Shown here: positions 54,748 through 64,000 of the stretch, one piece after another | Layout: each line of letters begins with the position of its first letter | How positions within the stretch are numbered: the stretch's first letter is position 1 | From: Proteles cristata cristata | Taxonomy: Eukaryota; Chordata; Mammalia; Carnivora; Hyaenidae | Direction of reading: 5' to 3' | Length of the DNA stretch: 64,000 nt | Assembly (NCBI GenBank): GCA_017311185.1 | Contig: JAESUZ010000481.1 | Span: forward strand, 1,302,001-1,366,000 | Notes under the pieces: generated by a model | The model's database searches: none | Told to the model about the DNA's origin: nothing | Seen by the model: only the letters and a program-made list of their open reading frames with translations | Translations under genes and position numbers: made by a program

Positions 54748-54824
54748 AAAAATGTCAACATGTGTCCTTGGCCAATGTTTCTGATTTATTCATCTATTCA
54801 TTTTTTTTCAACAGATGTTAATTG

Positions 54825-55035
54825 GGCCACTAAATAATAGAAAAAAGACTTGGCTTTGGGGCTGATCAACTTGGAAATTTTGGGTATCAACTCTTAACTG
54901 TCTCTTAGTTGCTGTCAGAACTTGTCAGACAAATCACTCAAACCTTCAGAGCCTGAATGACAACAGCTACTTCGAGGGCTGGGGTAAGAATTCATCAAGA
55001 TGATATTGGTGCTCAATACATGTGAGCTGCTTTGC
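54825..55035 (+). mobile_element. MIR SINE, plus strand
   Basis: GACTTGGCTTTGGGGCTGAT, CTCTTAGTTGCTGTCAGAAC, AACCTTCAGAGCCTGAATGA and TTGGTGCTCAATACATGTG follow the sense MIR order. Confidence 0.65.
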
Positions 55036-55094
55036 TTAACCCTAACTCTTGCTAAGTGAGGGTAATATGAAGTTTACAAAATAAACAGAAGACC

Positions 55095-55258
55095 CAGACC
55101 AATATGATTTTAGAGCTAGAAGAGAATTAGAACTCATCTAGTCCAGATTTCTCCTTTTGCCAATGCAGAAGATGAGGTGGAGAGGGTCTGATTCAAGATT
55201 ACACAGCTAGCTAGTGACAGAAATAGGACTGGTGTCCACTCCTAACTCCTAACTTTCA
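55095..55258 (-). mobile_element. MIR/MIR3-type fragment, minus strand
   Basis: AACTCATCTAGTCCAGATTT, AGATGAGGTGGAGAGGGTCT and ACACAGCTAGCTAGTGACAG match a MIR3-like complement. Confidence 0.65.
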
Positions 55259-55839
55259 ATTGAGTACAAATACCCTGGCACTTGAGTGCCTCTGAATAAT
55301 GAATGACAGTGTATGGTCTTCATGTCTGAACTTTAGAGGAACCAGATAACCAGATAACAGTTTTAGAAATGTAGTTTGGAGATGCAGATGCGAATCAAGC
55401 TTTACTGAATCTGGGCAGATGACTTCACAACCATTTTTCCATTTTATAGCCAAGGTGCCCCACATGAACAATCTTCCTTGCAAAATGCCCACATGTTTAT
55501 CGTTATCAGAACTCAAAATCTCAACATGGCTTTTGTCCTCAAAGAGCTTTCTCCAGATTTGTGGACACCAAATGTGGACACATAAAAAAGTTGAAAGAAG
55601 ATAGAAACGTAACCTGGAATTACTCCCTGGTGAATGATACAGAAAATGACAAAAGCATTTTAAAGAGAAAGTTGTTGTTGTTGCTGTTTTTTTAAAGAAA
55701 CATCTCAGGGAGGTTATGAATGTCCATTTGCATATAATGAAAAGGAAGGATGACAAAGATCAAAATGTGAGCAAAGATCAAGGTGGAGGAATCTGCCTTT
55801 AATTGGTAATTAATCTAGTGGAATGCTAGGGACATGTTG
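55259..55839. other. Unannotated stretch
   Basis: About 580 bp. A 166-codon minus-strand frame (55256-55756) has no domain I know and an odd composition; probably chance. Confidence 0.4.
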
Positions 55840-56285
55840 AGGACCACTGGGAGATTAGGTTGGAAAGATAGATTGGGACAGCACAGAGGGTCATAAATGT
55901 TCTATTAAGGAGTTTGAGTTTTATCCTATAGAGGATGGTGACCAACTGAAGCATTGGTAGCAGAGGAGTGCCATGAATGCAGAGGCAAGATTTAGCTAGT
56001 GGTGCGATGATAGCAAGGAGAAGGACTGGAGCCAGGATACTGGTTAAAAGTTTATTGCAATAAGCTGAGAGGGTGATCGCCAGAAGGAAATAAATCAGAG
56101 ACAGCAAAGAGGTAGGATAGAATGTCTTGGTGAGGTAGAGACAGGAAAACTCAAAGATGATTTTTCAAGTGGGGAACAATTTGAATAGTGATAATATGAC
56201 AAACATGGAACAATAATGAAATGGAATTTGGGCAGGGAACTCGGAGGGTAACTTGAGGTACTGAACTTGCTTCTGGACTGAAGAT
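55840..56285 (-). mobile_element. L2 LINE fragment, minus strand
   Basis: GGAGTTTGAGTTTTATCCTA, AGAGGAGTGCCATGAATGCA, TTTATTGCAATAAGCTGAGA and TAACTTGAGGTACTGAACTT follow the L2 complement. Confidence 0.65.
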
Positions 56286-56341
56286 TTTTGATGTAACGGT
56301 GAAGTATACAAGTAGAGACAAACACGATTGTGGCAAGTACA

Positions 56342-56556
56342 GGAGGACGTGGGTGGCTCAGTCAGTTAAGCCTCTACTCTTGGTTTTGGCTCAGGTCATG
56401 ATCTCACGGACCATGAGATGGAGTTCCTGCATTGGACTCTGTGCTGACAGCCCAGAGTGTGTGGGATTCTCTGTTCCCCTCTCTCTCTGCCCCTCCCCAA
56501 AAGACACACTCTTTTTTTCTTTCTCTCTGAAAATAAATAAACATTAAAAAAATAAA
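56342..56556 (+). mobile_element. Carnivore SINE, plus strand
   Basis: GGAGGACGTGGGTGGCTCAG head, GCTGACAGCCCAGAGTGTGT body (intermediate type). Weak target duplication TGGCAAGTACA / GTGCAAAGTATA. Confidence 0.92.
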
Positions 56557-56570
56557 GGTGCAAAGTATAG

Positions 56571-56884
56571 AAATTTGAATTATGGTGGTGTTTAAAGCCC
56601 TTATGTGCTAACTTGAAACTGTGGAGCTAACAGATTCTAAATAATTTAGACCCCAAACACTCTAAAATATACAATCTAACCTGCCACTAAATTATTCAGA
56701 TTTGATTTTATTCTCTTAATGAACTGGAGAAGGAATTTACTGTCTCATGTAAGGAAAAATAATGTTTTAAAAAATCAGTAATGATCTCTGAACTTACCTG
56801 GTAGCATTTTATAAAACTGAGGAATAATTCCCATACTGCAGGAATCTAATGAATTTTTGCTTGTGCACGCATGTGTGTGCGCTT

Positions 56885-56886
<2 letters not shown>
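56571..56886. other. Unannotated AT-rich stretch
   Basis: About 315 bp with no recognised repeat or gene. Confidence 0.4.

Positions 56887-56917
<31 letters not shown>
56887..56917. repeat. (GT)n microsatellite
   Basis: 31 nt of alternating GT. Complementary in sequence to the (AC)n at 57077-57116. Confidence 0.97.
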
Positions 56918-56918
<1 letters not shown>

Positions 56919-57072
56919 CACCACCAAGATCAGGCTAATAGAACATTTCCAGCATTCCAAAAAGCACTCTAGGAAGCTCTTTTCCAGGCCATACCCAAGG
57001 ATGACCACTGTTTTAATTCAAACCACATGGATTATTTATGCCTGTTTTAAACTTCATAATAATTGGATTATA

Positions 57073-57076
<4 letters not shown>

Positions 57077-57116
<40 letters not shown>
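57077..57116. repeat. (AC)n microsatellite
   Basis: 40 nt of pure AC, 159 nt downstream of the (GT)n tract, immediately before the nested SINE cluster. Confidence 0.97.
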
Positions 57117-57118
<2 letters not shown>

Positions 57119-57160
57119 TTAAAGATTTTATTTTGTCATAATTTTTTAATGTTTATTTTA

Positions 57161-57372
57161 AAAAAATTTTTAATGTTTTATTTATTTCTGAGAGAGAGAC
57201 AGAGCATGAGTGGGGAAGGGGCAAAGAGAGAGGGAATCACAGAATCTGAAGCAGGCTCCAGGCTCTGAGCTGTTAGCACAGAGCCTGATGCGGGGCTTGA
57301 ACCCACGAACTGTGAGATCATGACCTGAGCCAAAGTCGGACGTTTAACCGACTGAGCCACCCAGGCACCCCT
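57161..57372 (-). mobile_element. Felid-type SINE nested in the tail of another SINE
   Basis: Complete, with GCCTGATGCGGGGCTTGAAC and head complement CCACCCAGGCACCCC. Flanked by AATGTTTATTTT at 57149-57160 and AAATGTTTATTTTT at 57375-57388, tail sequence of the SINE it entered. Confidence 0.92.
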
Positions 57373-57582
57373 TTAAATGTTTATTTTTGAGAGACAGAGA
57401 GACAGGGCATGGGCAGGGGAAGGTCAGAGAGAGGGAGACACAGAATCCAAAGCAGGCTCCAGGCTCTGGGCTGTCAGCACAGAGCCTGTTGTGAGACCTG
57501 AACTCATGAACTACAAGATCATGACCTGAGCTGAAGTCGGATGCTTAACTGACTGAGCCACACAAGCCCCCCTAAAGATTTT
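57373..57582 (-). mobile_element. Felid-type SINE, middle layer of nest (tail also at 57135-57160)
   Basis: GGGCTGTCAGCACAGAGCC body, head complement GAGCCACACAAGCCCCC. It entered an older SINE: AAAGATTTTATTTT is present at 57121-57134 and 57584-57597. Confidence 0.9.
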
Positions 57583-57670
57583 ATTTTAAGTAACCTCTAC
57601 TCCTATTGTGGGGTTTGAACTTACAGCCTCAAGATCAAGAGCCACATATTCCACCGACTAAGCCAGTCAT
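57583..57670 (-). mobile_element. Short old tRNA-type carnivore SINE, outermost layer
   Basis: AAGATTTTATTTTAAGTAAC, CTCAAGATCAAGAGCCACAT and CGACTAAGCCAGTCA belong to a short, older tRNA-derived form without the CT-rich block. The same form lies at 63432-63544. Confidence 0.8.
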
Positions 57671-57765
57671 ATATATATATACACATTTTATATTTACATA
57701 CTTTTGTTTAATATATATTTTTATTTACATTATACATGCACATGCTCACATGTGTATGTGTATCT
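57671..57765. repeat. AT-rich low-complexity DNA
   Basis: (TA)n and related AT-rich sequence between two SINEs. Confidence 0.75.
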
Positions 57766-57997
57766 CTTTTTTTTAAAATTTTTAAATATTTTTATTTATT
57801 AGTGTGTGTGAGAGAGAGAGAGACAGTGTGAACAGGGGAGGTTCAGAGAGAGAGGGAGTCACAGAATCCGAAGCAGGCTCCAGGTTCTAAGCTAGCTGTC
57901 AGCAAAGAGCCCGATGCGGGACTTGAACCCATGAATCACGAGATCATGAGCTGAGCCAAAGTTGGACACTTAACCGACTGAGCTACCCAGGTGCCCC
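57766..57997 (-). mobile_element. Felid-type SINE, minus strand
   Basis: GCTAGCTGTCAGCAAAGAGC body, head complement TGAGCTACCCAGGTGCCCC. Exact target duplication ATGTGTATCT at 57756-57765 and 57998-58007. Confidence 0.94.
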
Positions 57998-58175
57998 ATG
58001 TGTATCTTTATATTTTTATTCTTTTGGTCCCAATGTATTTTCCCAACATTTTATTAATAGAGATTTAAAAATATACACCAAAGTAGAAATAATTTTCCAA
58101 TGTACATCCATATATTTACACCTAAATTCTATCATTAACATTTTATTGTAGTGTGTACTCTTTGAGGTTTAAAGA

Positions 58176-58242
58176 GTCGAAGTCGGATGAAGTCGAAGTC
58201 GAACGAGGTCGGTCGCTTAACCGACTGAGCCACCCAGATACC
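58176..58242 (-). mobile_element. Isolated SINE head with reiterated GAAGTCG
   Basis: Only the tRNA-like first third of a SINE (head complement CTTAACCGACTGAGCCACCC). Upstream, GAAGTCG-like heptamers recur (TCGAAGTCGGATGAAGTCG, then GAAGTCGAACG), and CpG content is high. No tail and no clear target duplication. Confidence 0.75.
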
Positions 58243-58432
58243 TCTCTACAATATTTTAATATTTAATTTACTAAGTGTACTTTTAAATAACATTAAACTA
58301 GTTCATGTATAATATAAAACCCTTAGTTCAGTATACTTCAATTTCTCCTCCTATTCTTTGTGGTATTGATGTTATATATCTTACTTCTAACAAGGTTATA
58401 AACCCCATAATATGTTGTTATTACTTTTACTT
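58243..58432. other. AT-rich gap
   Basis: No recognised gene. It may be old L1-derived DNA but is too diverged to assign. Confidence 0.35.
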
Positions 58433-58453
58433 TAAAATCAATTATTTTTTAAA

Positions 58454-58675
58454 CTTTTTTTAAAAAATTTTATTTATTTCTAGGAGAGAGAGAGAGAGAG
58501 ACAGCGTGAGCAGGGGAGGGTCAGAGAGAGAGGGAGACACAGACTCTGAAATAGGCTCCAGGCTCTGAGCTGGCAGTCAGCACAGAGCCCGACGCGGGGC
58601 TCCAACCCAGGAACCGCGAGATCATGACCTAAGCGAAAGTCGAACGCTTAACCGACTAAGCCACCCAGGTGCCCC
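58454..58675 (-). mobile_element. Young felid-type SINE with perfect 21-bp target duplication
   Basis: An exact 21-bp duplication flanks it (58433-58453 and 58676-58696). CpGs persist (GCCCGACGCGGGGCTCC, GAACCGCGAG). Minus-strand A-box-like TGGCTTAGTCGG and B-box-like GGTTCCTGGGTTG regions are present, as in RNA polymerase III-transcribed tRNA SINEs. Probably the youngest insertion here and may be polymorphic. Confidence 0.97.
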
Positions 58676-58739
58676 TAAAATCAATTATTTTTTAAAGAAA
58701 TTTAGAAAATAATTTTTAAATATGTCTTTTTTATTTGCA

Positions 58740-58954
58740 GACATACTTAACCATTTGTGGTGTCTTCTCTTCCTTTTTGTAGAGCCCAATTTCTGTCTGG
58801 TATTGTTTTCCTTCTGCCAAATAATTTCCACCAAAATTTCTTATAATGCAGGTCTGCTGGCAATGAACTAACTCAGTTTTGTTTGTTTGAAAAAGTTTTT
58901 ATTTTGTCTTCATTTATGAATGATATTTTTGCCAAAAATAGAACTTGATTTTTT
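58740..58954 (+). mobile_element. Old L1-type host sequence, segment 1
   Basis: TCTGTCTGGTATTGTTTTCC, TTTCTTATAATGCAGGTCTG, CTGGCAATGAACTAACTCAG and TTTTGTCTTCATTTATGAAT match a common old L1-type mammalian sequence. Later segments lie at 59175-59221, 63400-63431 and 63557-64000. Confidence 0.5.
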
Positions 58955-59174
58955 ATTTTATCTTACTTTTTTAACATTTATTTATTTTTGAAAGAAAGAG
59001 AGTGGAGGAGGGGGAGAGAGATAGAGAGAGGAAGACACAGAATCCGAAGCAGGCTCCAGGCTTTGAGCTGTCAGCACGGAGCCCAATGTGGGGCTCGAAT
59101 TTAGAAACCCGTGAGATCACAACCTGAGCGAAGTCAGACGCTTAACTAACTGAGCCACCCAGGCGCCACCCCCC
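58955..59174 (-). mobile_element. Felid-type SINE, minus strand
   Basis: GAGCTGTCAGCACGGAGCCC body and head complement CCACCCAGGCGCCACCCCC. Flanks AATAGAACTTGATT (about 58938) and AATAGAATTTTAGATT (about 59175) look like a decayed target duplication. Confidence 0.92.
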
Positions 59175-59652
59175 AATAGAATTTTAGATTAATAGTTCTT
59201 TTCATTCAGTATTGTATTTTATTTATTTATTTTTCCATTTAAAAATTTATTTGTTTTTTAATTTACATCCAGGTTAGTTAGCATATAGTGCAATAATGAT
59301 TTCAAGAGTAGATTCCAGGGATTCATCCCCTATGAGCACACCCAGTGCTCATCCCAACAAATGTTTTTAATGCCCCTTGCCCATTTAGCCCATCCCCACA
59401 CCCGCAATTCATCCAGCACCCCTCCGTGTGTTCTCTGTATTTAAGAGTTTCTTATGTTCTCTCCCCCTCCTTGTTTTTATATTGTTTTTGTTTTCCTTCC
59501 TTTATGTTCATCTGTTTTGTATCTTAAATTCCACGTATCTGTGAAGTCATAGGATATTTTTCTTTCTCTGACTCACTAATTTCGCTTAGCATAATACCTT
59601 CTAGTTCCTTCCATGTATTTGCAAATGGCAAGATTTCATTCTTTTTGATTTC

Positions 59653-59669
59653 TGAGTAATACTTCATTG

Positions 59670-59717
<48 letters not shown>

Positions 59718-59800
59718 ACATCTTCTTCACCCATTCATCCATTCCGAGTAATACTCCGCTGTATATATACACCACATCTTCTTCCCATTCATCCATTGAG
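59653..59800. repeat. Local tandem duplication inside ORF2 remnant
   Basis: GAGTAATACTTCATTGTAT..(TA)n..CCACATCTTCTTCACCCATT is followed by a second GAGTAATACTCCGCTGTATA and CCACATCTTCTTCCCATT. Read on the minus strand it doubles the DEWxxKM/VxYIY peptide segment. Confidence 0.85.
59674..59715. repeat. (TA)n microsatellite
   Basis: About 42 nt of TA within the duplicated ORF2 segment. The matching unit in the second copy is only TATATATA. Confidence 0.95.
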
Positions 59801-60582
59801 CCATTTGGGCTGTTTCCATACTTTGGCTATTGTCAATAGTGCTGCTATAAGCATTGGGATGCACGTGTCCCTTTAAACAGCATACCTATATCCATTGGAT
59901 AAATACTTAATAGTGCAATTGCTGGGTCATAGGATAGTTCTGTTTTTAAGCTTTTGAAGAACCTCCATACTGTTTTCTAGAGTGGCTGCACCAGTTTGCA
60001 TTCCCACCAGCAGTGCCAAAAATATCCTTTTTCTCTGCATCCTCGCCAACATCTGTTTTTGCCTGAGTTGTTCATGTTAGCCATTCTGACTGGTATGAGG
60101 TGGTGTCTCATTGTGGTTTTAATTTGTATTTCCCTGATTATGAGTGATGTTGAGCATCACTGTTAGCCATCTAGATGTCTTCTTTGGAAAAATGTCTATT
60201 CATATCTTGCCCATTTCTTCACTGGATTATTTGTTTTTAGGGTGTTGAGTTTGATACATTCTTTATAGATTTTGGAAACTAACCCTTTATCTGATATGTC
60301 ATATACAAATCTCTTCTCCCATTCCATTGGTTTACCTTTTAGTTTTCTGATTGTTTCCTTCACTGTGCAGAAGCTTTTTATCTTGATGAGGTCCCAATAG
60401 TTCATTTTTGCTTTTGTTTCCCTTGCCTCTGGAGACATGTTGAGTAAGAAGTTACTGTGGCCAAGGTCAAAGAGGTTTTTGCCTGCTTTCTCCTCTAAGA
60501 TTTTGATGGCTTCCTGTCTTACTTTTAGGTCTTTCATAGATTTTCAGTTTATTTTTGTGTATGGTAAAAGAAAGTGGTCCAG

Positions 60583-60586
<4 letters not shown>

Positions 60587-60613
<27 letters not shown>
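60587..60613. repeat. T27 homopolymer inside LINE-1 ORF2
   Basis: 27 consecutive T (poly-A on the L1 sense strand) where related copies have a short CATTCTTC-like segment (63336-63343). Confidence 0.93.
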
Positions 60614-62124
60614 GCATGTTGCTGTCCAGTTTTCCCAGCACCATTTGCTGAGGAGACTGTCTTTATTCCATTGGATATTCTTTCCTGCTTTGTCAAAGAT
60701 TAGTTGGCCATACGTTTGTGGGTCCATTTTTGGGTTCTCTATTCTGTTCCATTGACCTGAGTGTCTGTCTTTGTGCCAGCACCATACTGTCTTGGGGATC
60801 ACAGTTTTGTAGTACATCTTAAAGTCTGGGATTGTGATGCTTCCAGCTTTGGTTTTCTTTTTCAGGATTGCTTTGGCTATTAGGGCTCTTTTCTGGTTCC
60901 ATACAAACTTTAGGATTGTTTATTCTAGCTCTGTGAAGAATGCTGGTGTTATTTTGATAGGGATTGCATTGAATATGTAGATTGCTTTGGGTTAGTACTG
61001 ACATTTTAACAGTATTTGTTCCAGTCCATGAACATGAAATATTTTTCCACCTTTTTATGTCTTCCTCAACTTCTTTCATGAGCTTTCTATAGTTTTTACT
61101 GTATAGATTTTTCACTTCTTTGGTTAGGTTTATTCCTAGGCATTTTATGGTTTTTGATGCAATTGTAAGTGGGATTGATTCTTTGATTTCTCTTTCTTTT
61201 GCTTCATTATTGATGTATAGAAATGCAACCAATTCCTGTGTATTGATTTTATATCCTGTGACTTTGCTGATTCATGGATCAGTTCTAGTATTTTTTTGGT
61301 GGAATCTTTTGGGTTTTCCATATAGAGTATCATGTCATCTGTGAAGAATGAAAGTTTGACTTCTCCCTTGCTGATTTGGATGTCTTTTATTTCTTTGTGT
61401 TGTCTGATTGCTGAGGCTAGGACTTCCAATATAATGTTGAATAACAGTGGTGAGAGTGGACATCTCTATCGTGTTCCTGACCTTAGGGGGAAAGCTCTCA
61501 GGTTTTTCCCCATTGAGGATGATATTAGCAATGGGTCTTTCATATATGGCTTTTATGATCTTGAGGTGTTATCATTCTATCCCTACTTTCTTGAGGGTTT
61601 TTATCAAGAAAGGATGCTGTATTTTGTCAAATGCTTTCTCTTCATCTATTGAGAAGATCATGTGGTTCCTTTCTTTTATTGATATGATGTATCAGATTGA
61701 TTGTTTTGTTGAGACTGAACCAGCCCTGCATCCCAGGTATCCCACTTGGTCGTGGTGAACACTTCTTTTAAAGTATTTTTGGATCCAGTTGGCTAGTATC
61801 TTTTTGAGGATTTTTGTATCCATGTTCATCAGGGAAGATGGTCTATAGTTCTATTTGGTGGGGTCTTTGTCTGGTTTTGGAATCAGGGTAATGCTGACTT
61901 CATGGATTGAGTTTGGAAGTTTTCCTTCCATTTCTGTTTTTTGGAATAGCTTCAAAAGAATAGGCATTAACTTTTCATTAAATGTTTGGTAGAATTCCCC
62001 TTGAAAGCCATCCAGCCCTGGATTCTTGTTTTTTGAGAGATTTTTGATCACTGAATAGAGTTCTTTACTGGTTATGGGTTTGTTCAACTTTTCTATTCTT
62101 GTTTCAGTTCATTCAGTGTTTTAT

Positions 62125-63388
62125 TTTTTTTCTTAAATAATTTATTGTCAAGTTGGTTTCCCATATAACATCCAGTGCTCATCCCAACAAGTGCCCCCCT
62201 CCATGCCCATCACCATCCTTCCTCTCTCCCCCACCCCCGTCAGACCTCAGTTTGTTCTCAGCATTCAAGAGTCTCTCATGGTTTGCCTCCCTCCATCTCC
62301 CCAACTATTTTTTCCCTTCTTCTCACCCGTGGTCCTCTACTAAGTTCCTCCTATCTACCTATATGTGTAAACATAAGGTATCTGTCCTTCTCTGCCTGAC
62401 TTATTTCTCTCAGCATAATACCCTCAAGTTCCATCCATGTTGCTACACATGGCCAGATTTCATTCTTTCTCATTGTCATGTAGTATTCCATCATATAGGT
62501 AAACCATATCTTCTTGATCCATTCATCAGTTGATGGACACTTAGGCTCTTTCCATGTTCTGACTATTGTTGAGAGTGCTGCTATGAACATTGGGGTACAT
62601 GTGCCCCTATGCATCAGCACTCTTGTATCCCTTGGGTAAATTCCTAGCAGTGCTTTTGCTGGGTTATAGGGGAGTTCTATTTTGAATTTTTTTGAGGAAC
62701 CTCCACACTGTTTTCCAGAGGGGCTGTACCAGTTTACATTCCCACCAACAGTGTAGGAGGGTGCCCGTTTCTCCACATCCTCACCACCATCTATAGTCTC
62801 TTGATTTGTTCATTTTAGCCATTCTGACTGGTGTGAGGTGGTATTTCAGTGTGGTTTTGATTTGTATTTCCCTGATGATGAGTGACGCTGAGCATCATTT
62901 CATGTGTCTGTTGGCCATCTGGATGTCCTCTTTGGAGAAGTGTCTGTTCATGTCTTCTGCCCATTTCTTCACTGGATTATTTGTTTTTGGAGTGTGGAGT
63001 TTGGTGAGTTCCTTATAGATTTTGGATACTAGCTCTTTATCTGATATGTCATTTGCAACTATCTTTTCCTATTCTGTCAGTTGCCTATTAGTTTTATTGA
63101 TTGTTTCCTTTGCCGTGCAGAAGCTTTTTATCTTGATGAGGTCCCAATAATTCATTTTTGCTCTTGATTTTCTTGCTTTTTGGGATGTGTCAAGTAAGAA
63201 ATTGCTGCAATTGAGGTCAAGGAGGTTGTTTCCTGCTTTCTCCTCTAGGATTTTGATGGTTTCCTGTCTCACATTCAGGTCCTTTATCCATTTGGAGTTT
63301 ATTTTTGTGTATGGTGTGAGAAAATGGTCTAGTTTCATTCTTCTGCATGTTGCTGTCCAGTTCTCCCAGCACCATCTGTTAAAGTTAC
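62125..63388 (-). mobile_element. Younger 5'-truncated LINE-1, minus strand, nested
   Basis: The 3' end lies at the left (TTATTGTCAAGTTGGTTTCC). About 1.26 kb, ORF2 C-terminus and 3' UTR only. Exact 11-bp target duplication CAGTGTTTTAT at 62114-62124 and 63389-63399. It inserted at the 5' edge of the old LINE-1. Confidence 0.92.
62351..63338 (-). pseudogene. LINE-1 ORF2 C-terminal remnant, frameshifted
   Basis: Reads [20 protein letters not shown] near 63338, then shifts frame. The Cys-rich stretch is broken and the last part continues as [20 protein letters not shown] near 62680 to YLMFTHIGR at 62351. More diverged than the copy at 10131-11018. Confidence 0.9.
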
Positions 63389-63399
63389 CAGTGTTTTAT

Positions 63400-64000
63400 A
63401 AATGTCTGTTTCTTTTCTTCTCACCTGCATGTTTTTTTTATTTTAATTAAAAAAAATTTTAAGATCTATGCCCAATGTGGGGCTCAAACTTACAACCCTG
63501 AGATCAAGAGTCACATGATCCACTGACTGAGTTAGCCAGGTGCCCTCACCTGCATGGCTTTTGATAAGAAGTTTGTTTACAATTTTACCTTTGTTCCTCT
63601 GTGTGTAATGTCTTTTTACTCTGGCTGCTTTTAAGATTTTTTCTTTATCTTTTACTTAAACGAATTTAAGCTTCTTTATCTATGAGCTTATAATTTTCAC
63701 CAAATCTGGAAATTTTTCCATCATTTAGTTCTTCAAGTAATTTTTATGTCCACTATGTTTCCCCAATCCTCTTTTCTCCTGGAACTCCAATTACATGTAT
63801 GTGAGACTGCCTAATATGGTTCTGCAGTGCTCTGATAAAGTTCATTGTTTTAGTCTCTTTTTCTTTCTGTGTTTCATGGCACTTTCTACTGCTATGTATC
63901 TATGTTCACTAATCTTTTATTCTACAGTGTCTAATCTGTTAATTTCATTCAATATGTTTTTCATTTCCCATATTTTCTTTTCAACACTGGAAATCTAGTT
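63400..64000 (+). mobile_element. Old L1-type host sequence, final segments
   Basis: After the nested elements the sequence resumes: ACCTTTGTTCCTCTGTGTGT, CTGGCTGCTTTTAAGATTTT, ATTTTCACCAAATCTGGAAA and CTGGAACTCCAATTACATGT. This is the same order as 44240-45230. It runs off the window. Confidence 0.5.
63432..63544 (-). mobile_element. Short old tRNA-type carnivore SINE
   Basis: AAGATCTATGCCCAATGTGG, GATCAAGAGTCACATGATCC and GACTGAGTTAGCCAGGTGCC. Exact 12-bp target duplication CTCACCTGCATG at 63420-63431 and 63545-63556. It lacks the CT-rich block of the felid type. Confidence 0.92.

Larger units (their letters stand above)
59524..62087 (-). pseudogene. LINE-1 ORF2 remnant in the old truncated copy
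   Basis: Pieces of polymerase and C-terminal ORF2 are readable on the minus strand: NKNPGLDGFQGEFYQTF (near 62030), FTDDMILY in place of FADD (near 61350), [19 protein letters not shown] (near 60770) and DEWVKKMWYIY (near 59720). Multiple frameshifts, a poly(T) insertion at 60587-60613, a microsatellite and a local duplication break it. No enzyme is possible. Confidence 0.9.
59222..62108 (-). mobile_element. Old 5'-truncated LINE-1, minus strand
   Basis: The 3' end lies at the left. About 2.9 kb, covering the 3' UTR and ORF2 back to just before the polymerase core. Flanking TTCATTCAGTATTGTATTTT (59201-59220) and TTCATTCAGTGTTTTAT (62108-62124) look like an imperfect target duplication. Confidence 0.88.

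Noticed and set aside
55256..55756. 166-codon minus-strand open frame
   Set aside because: Its Lys/Phe/Thr-rich stretch comes from local AT-rich and TTG-repeat sequence. No known fold or family.
1..64000. A new multi-gene biological system
   Set aside because: The window is vertebrate non-coding DNA dominated by transposons. No set of co-located host or mobile genes beyond LINE-1 remnants was seen.

Overview
This window is nuclear DNA from a carnivoran mammal, most likely a felid. The best evidence is about 36 copies of the tRNA-Lys-derived carnivore SINE. Most carry the body read as GCTGACAGCTCAGAGCCTGG, which I associate with the cat-lineage SINEC_Fc type. LINE-1 copies with carnivore-type 3' ends, plus older mammal-wide repeats (MIR, L2, L3/CR1, MER5, Tigger, hAT, MaLR/ERVL LTRs), fit the same picture. 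I recognise no host protein-coding exon, rRNA, functional tRNA gene, CRISPR array or bacterial or viral gene system. The long reading frames are LINE-1 remnants, low-complexity translations or chance frames.

Layout. Positions 1-1068 hold a MIR fragment, a 106-nt pyrimidine microsatellite and two SINEs. A full-length but broken LINE-1 fills 1069-7945. It is flanked by an exact 17-bp target duplication and sits inside an older L1-like repeat that resumes at 7946. From 7946 to 15300 come an ERVL-type LTR, an hAT fossil, a young 5'-truncated LINE-1 (10131-11018) with an open ORF2 C-terminus, a MaLR-like LTR and a run of SINEs. Positions 15600-17015 and 18236-18640 are nearly repeat-free and are candidate regulatory DNA. 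Positions 18.9-35 kb are mostly eroded L2 in both orientations, with SINEs, a Tigger MITE, a MaLR LTR and an L3/CR1 trace. Positions 35-58 kb mix L2, MIR and SINEs with several repeat-poor stretches. Positions 58.7-64 kb are one old L1-type sequence split by at least five later insertions.

The history of the window is layered retrotransposition. Old L2/MIR/L3 were followed by DNA transposons and LTRs, then carnivore SINEs, then L1 insertions. Several later insertions reused the same target or the A-rich tail of an earlier one (27.4, 42.7, 57.1, 59.2/62.1 kb). All family names are from my own reading and no database search was run. Boundaries set by target duplications are good to a few bases; boundaries of old repeats may be off by tens of bases.
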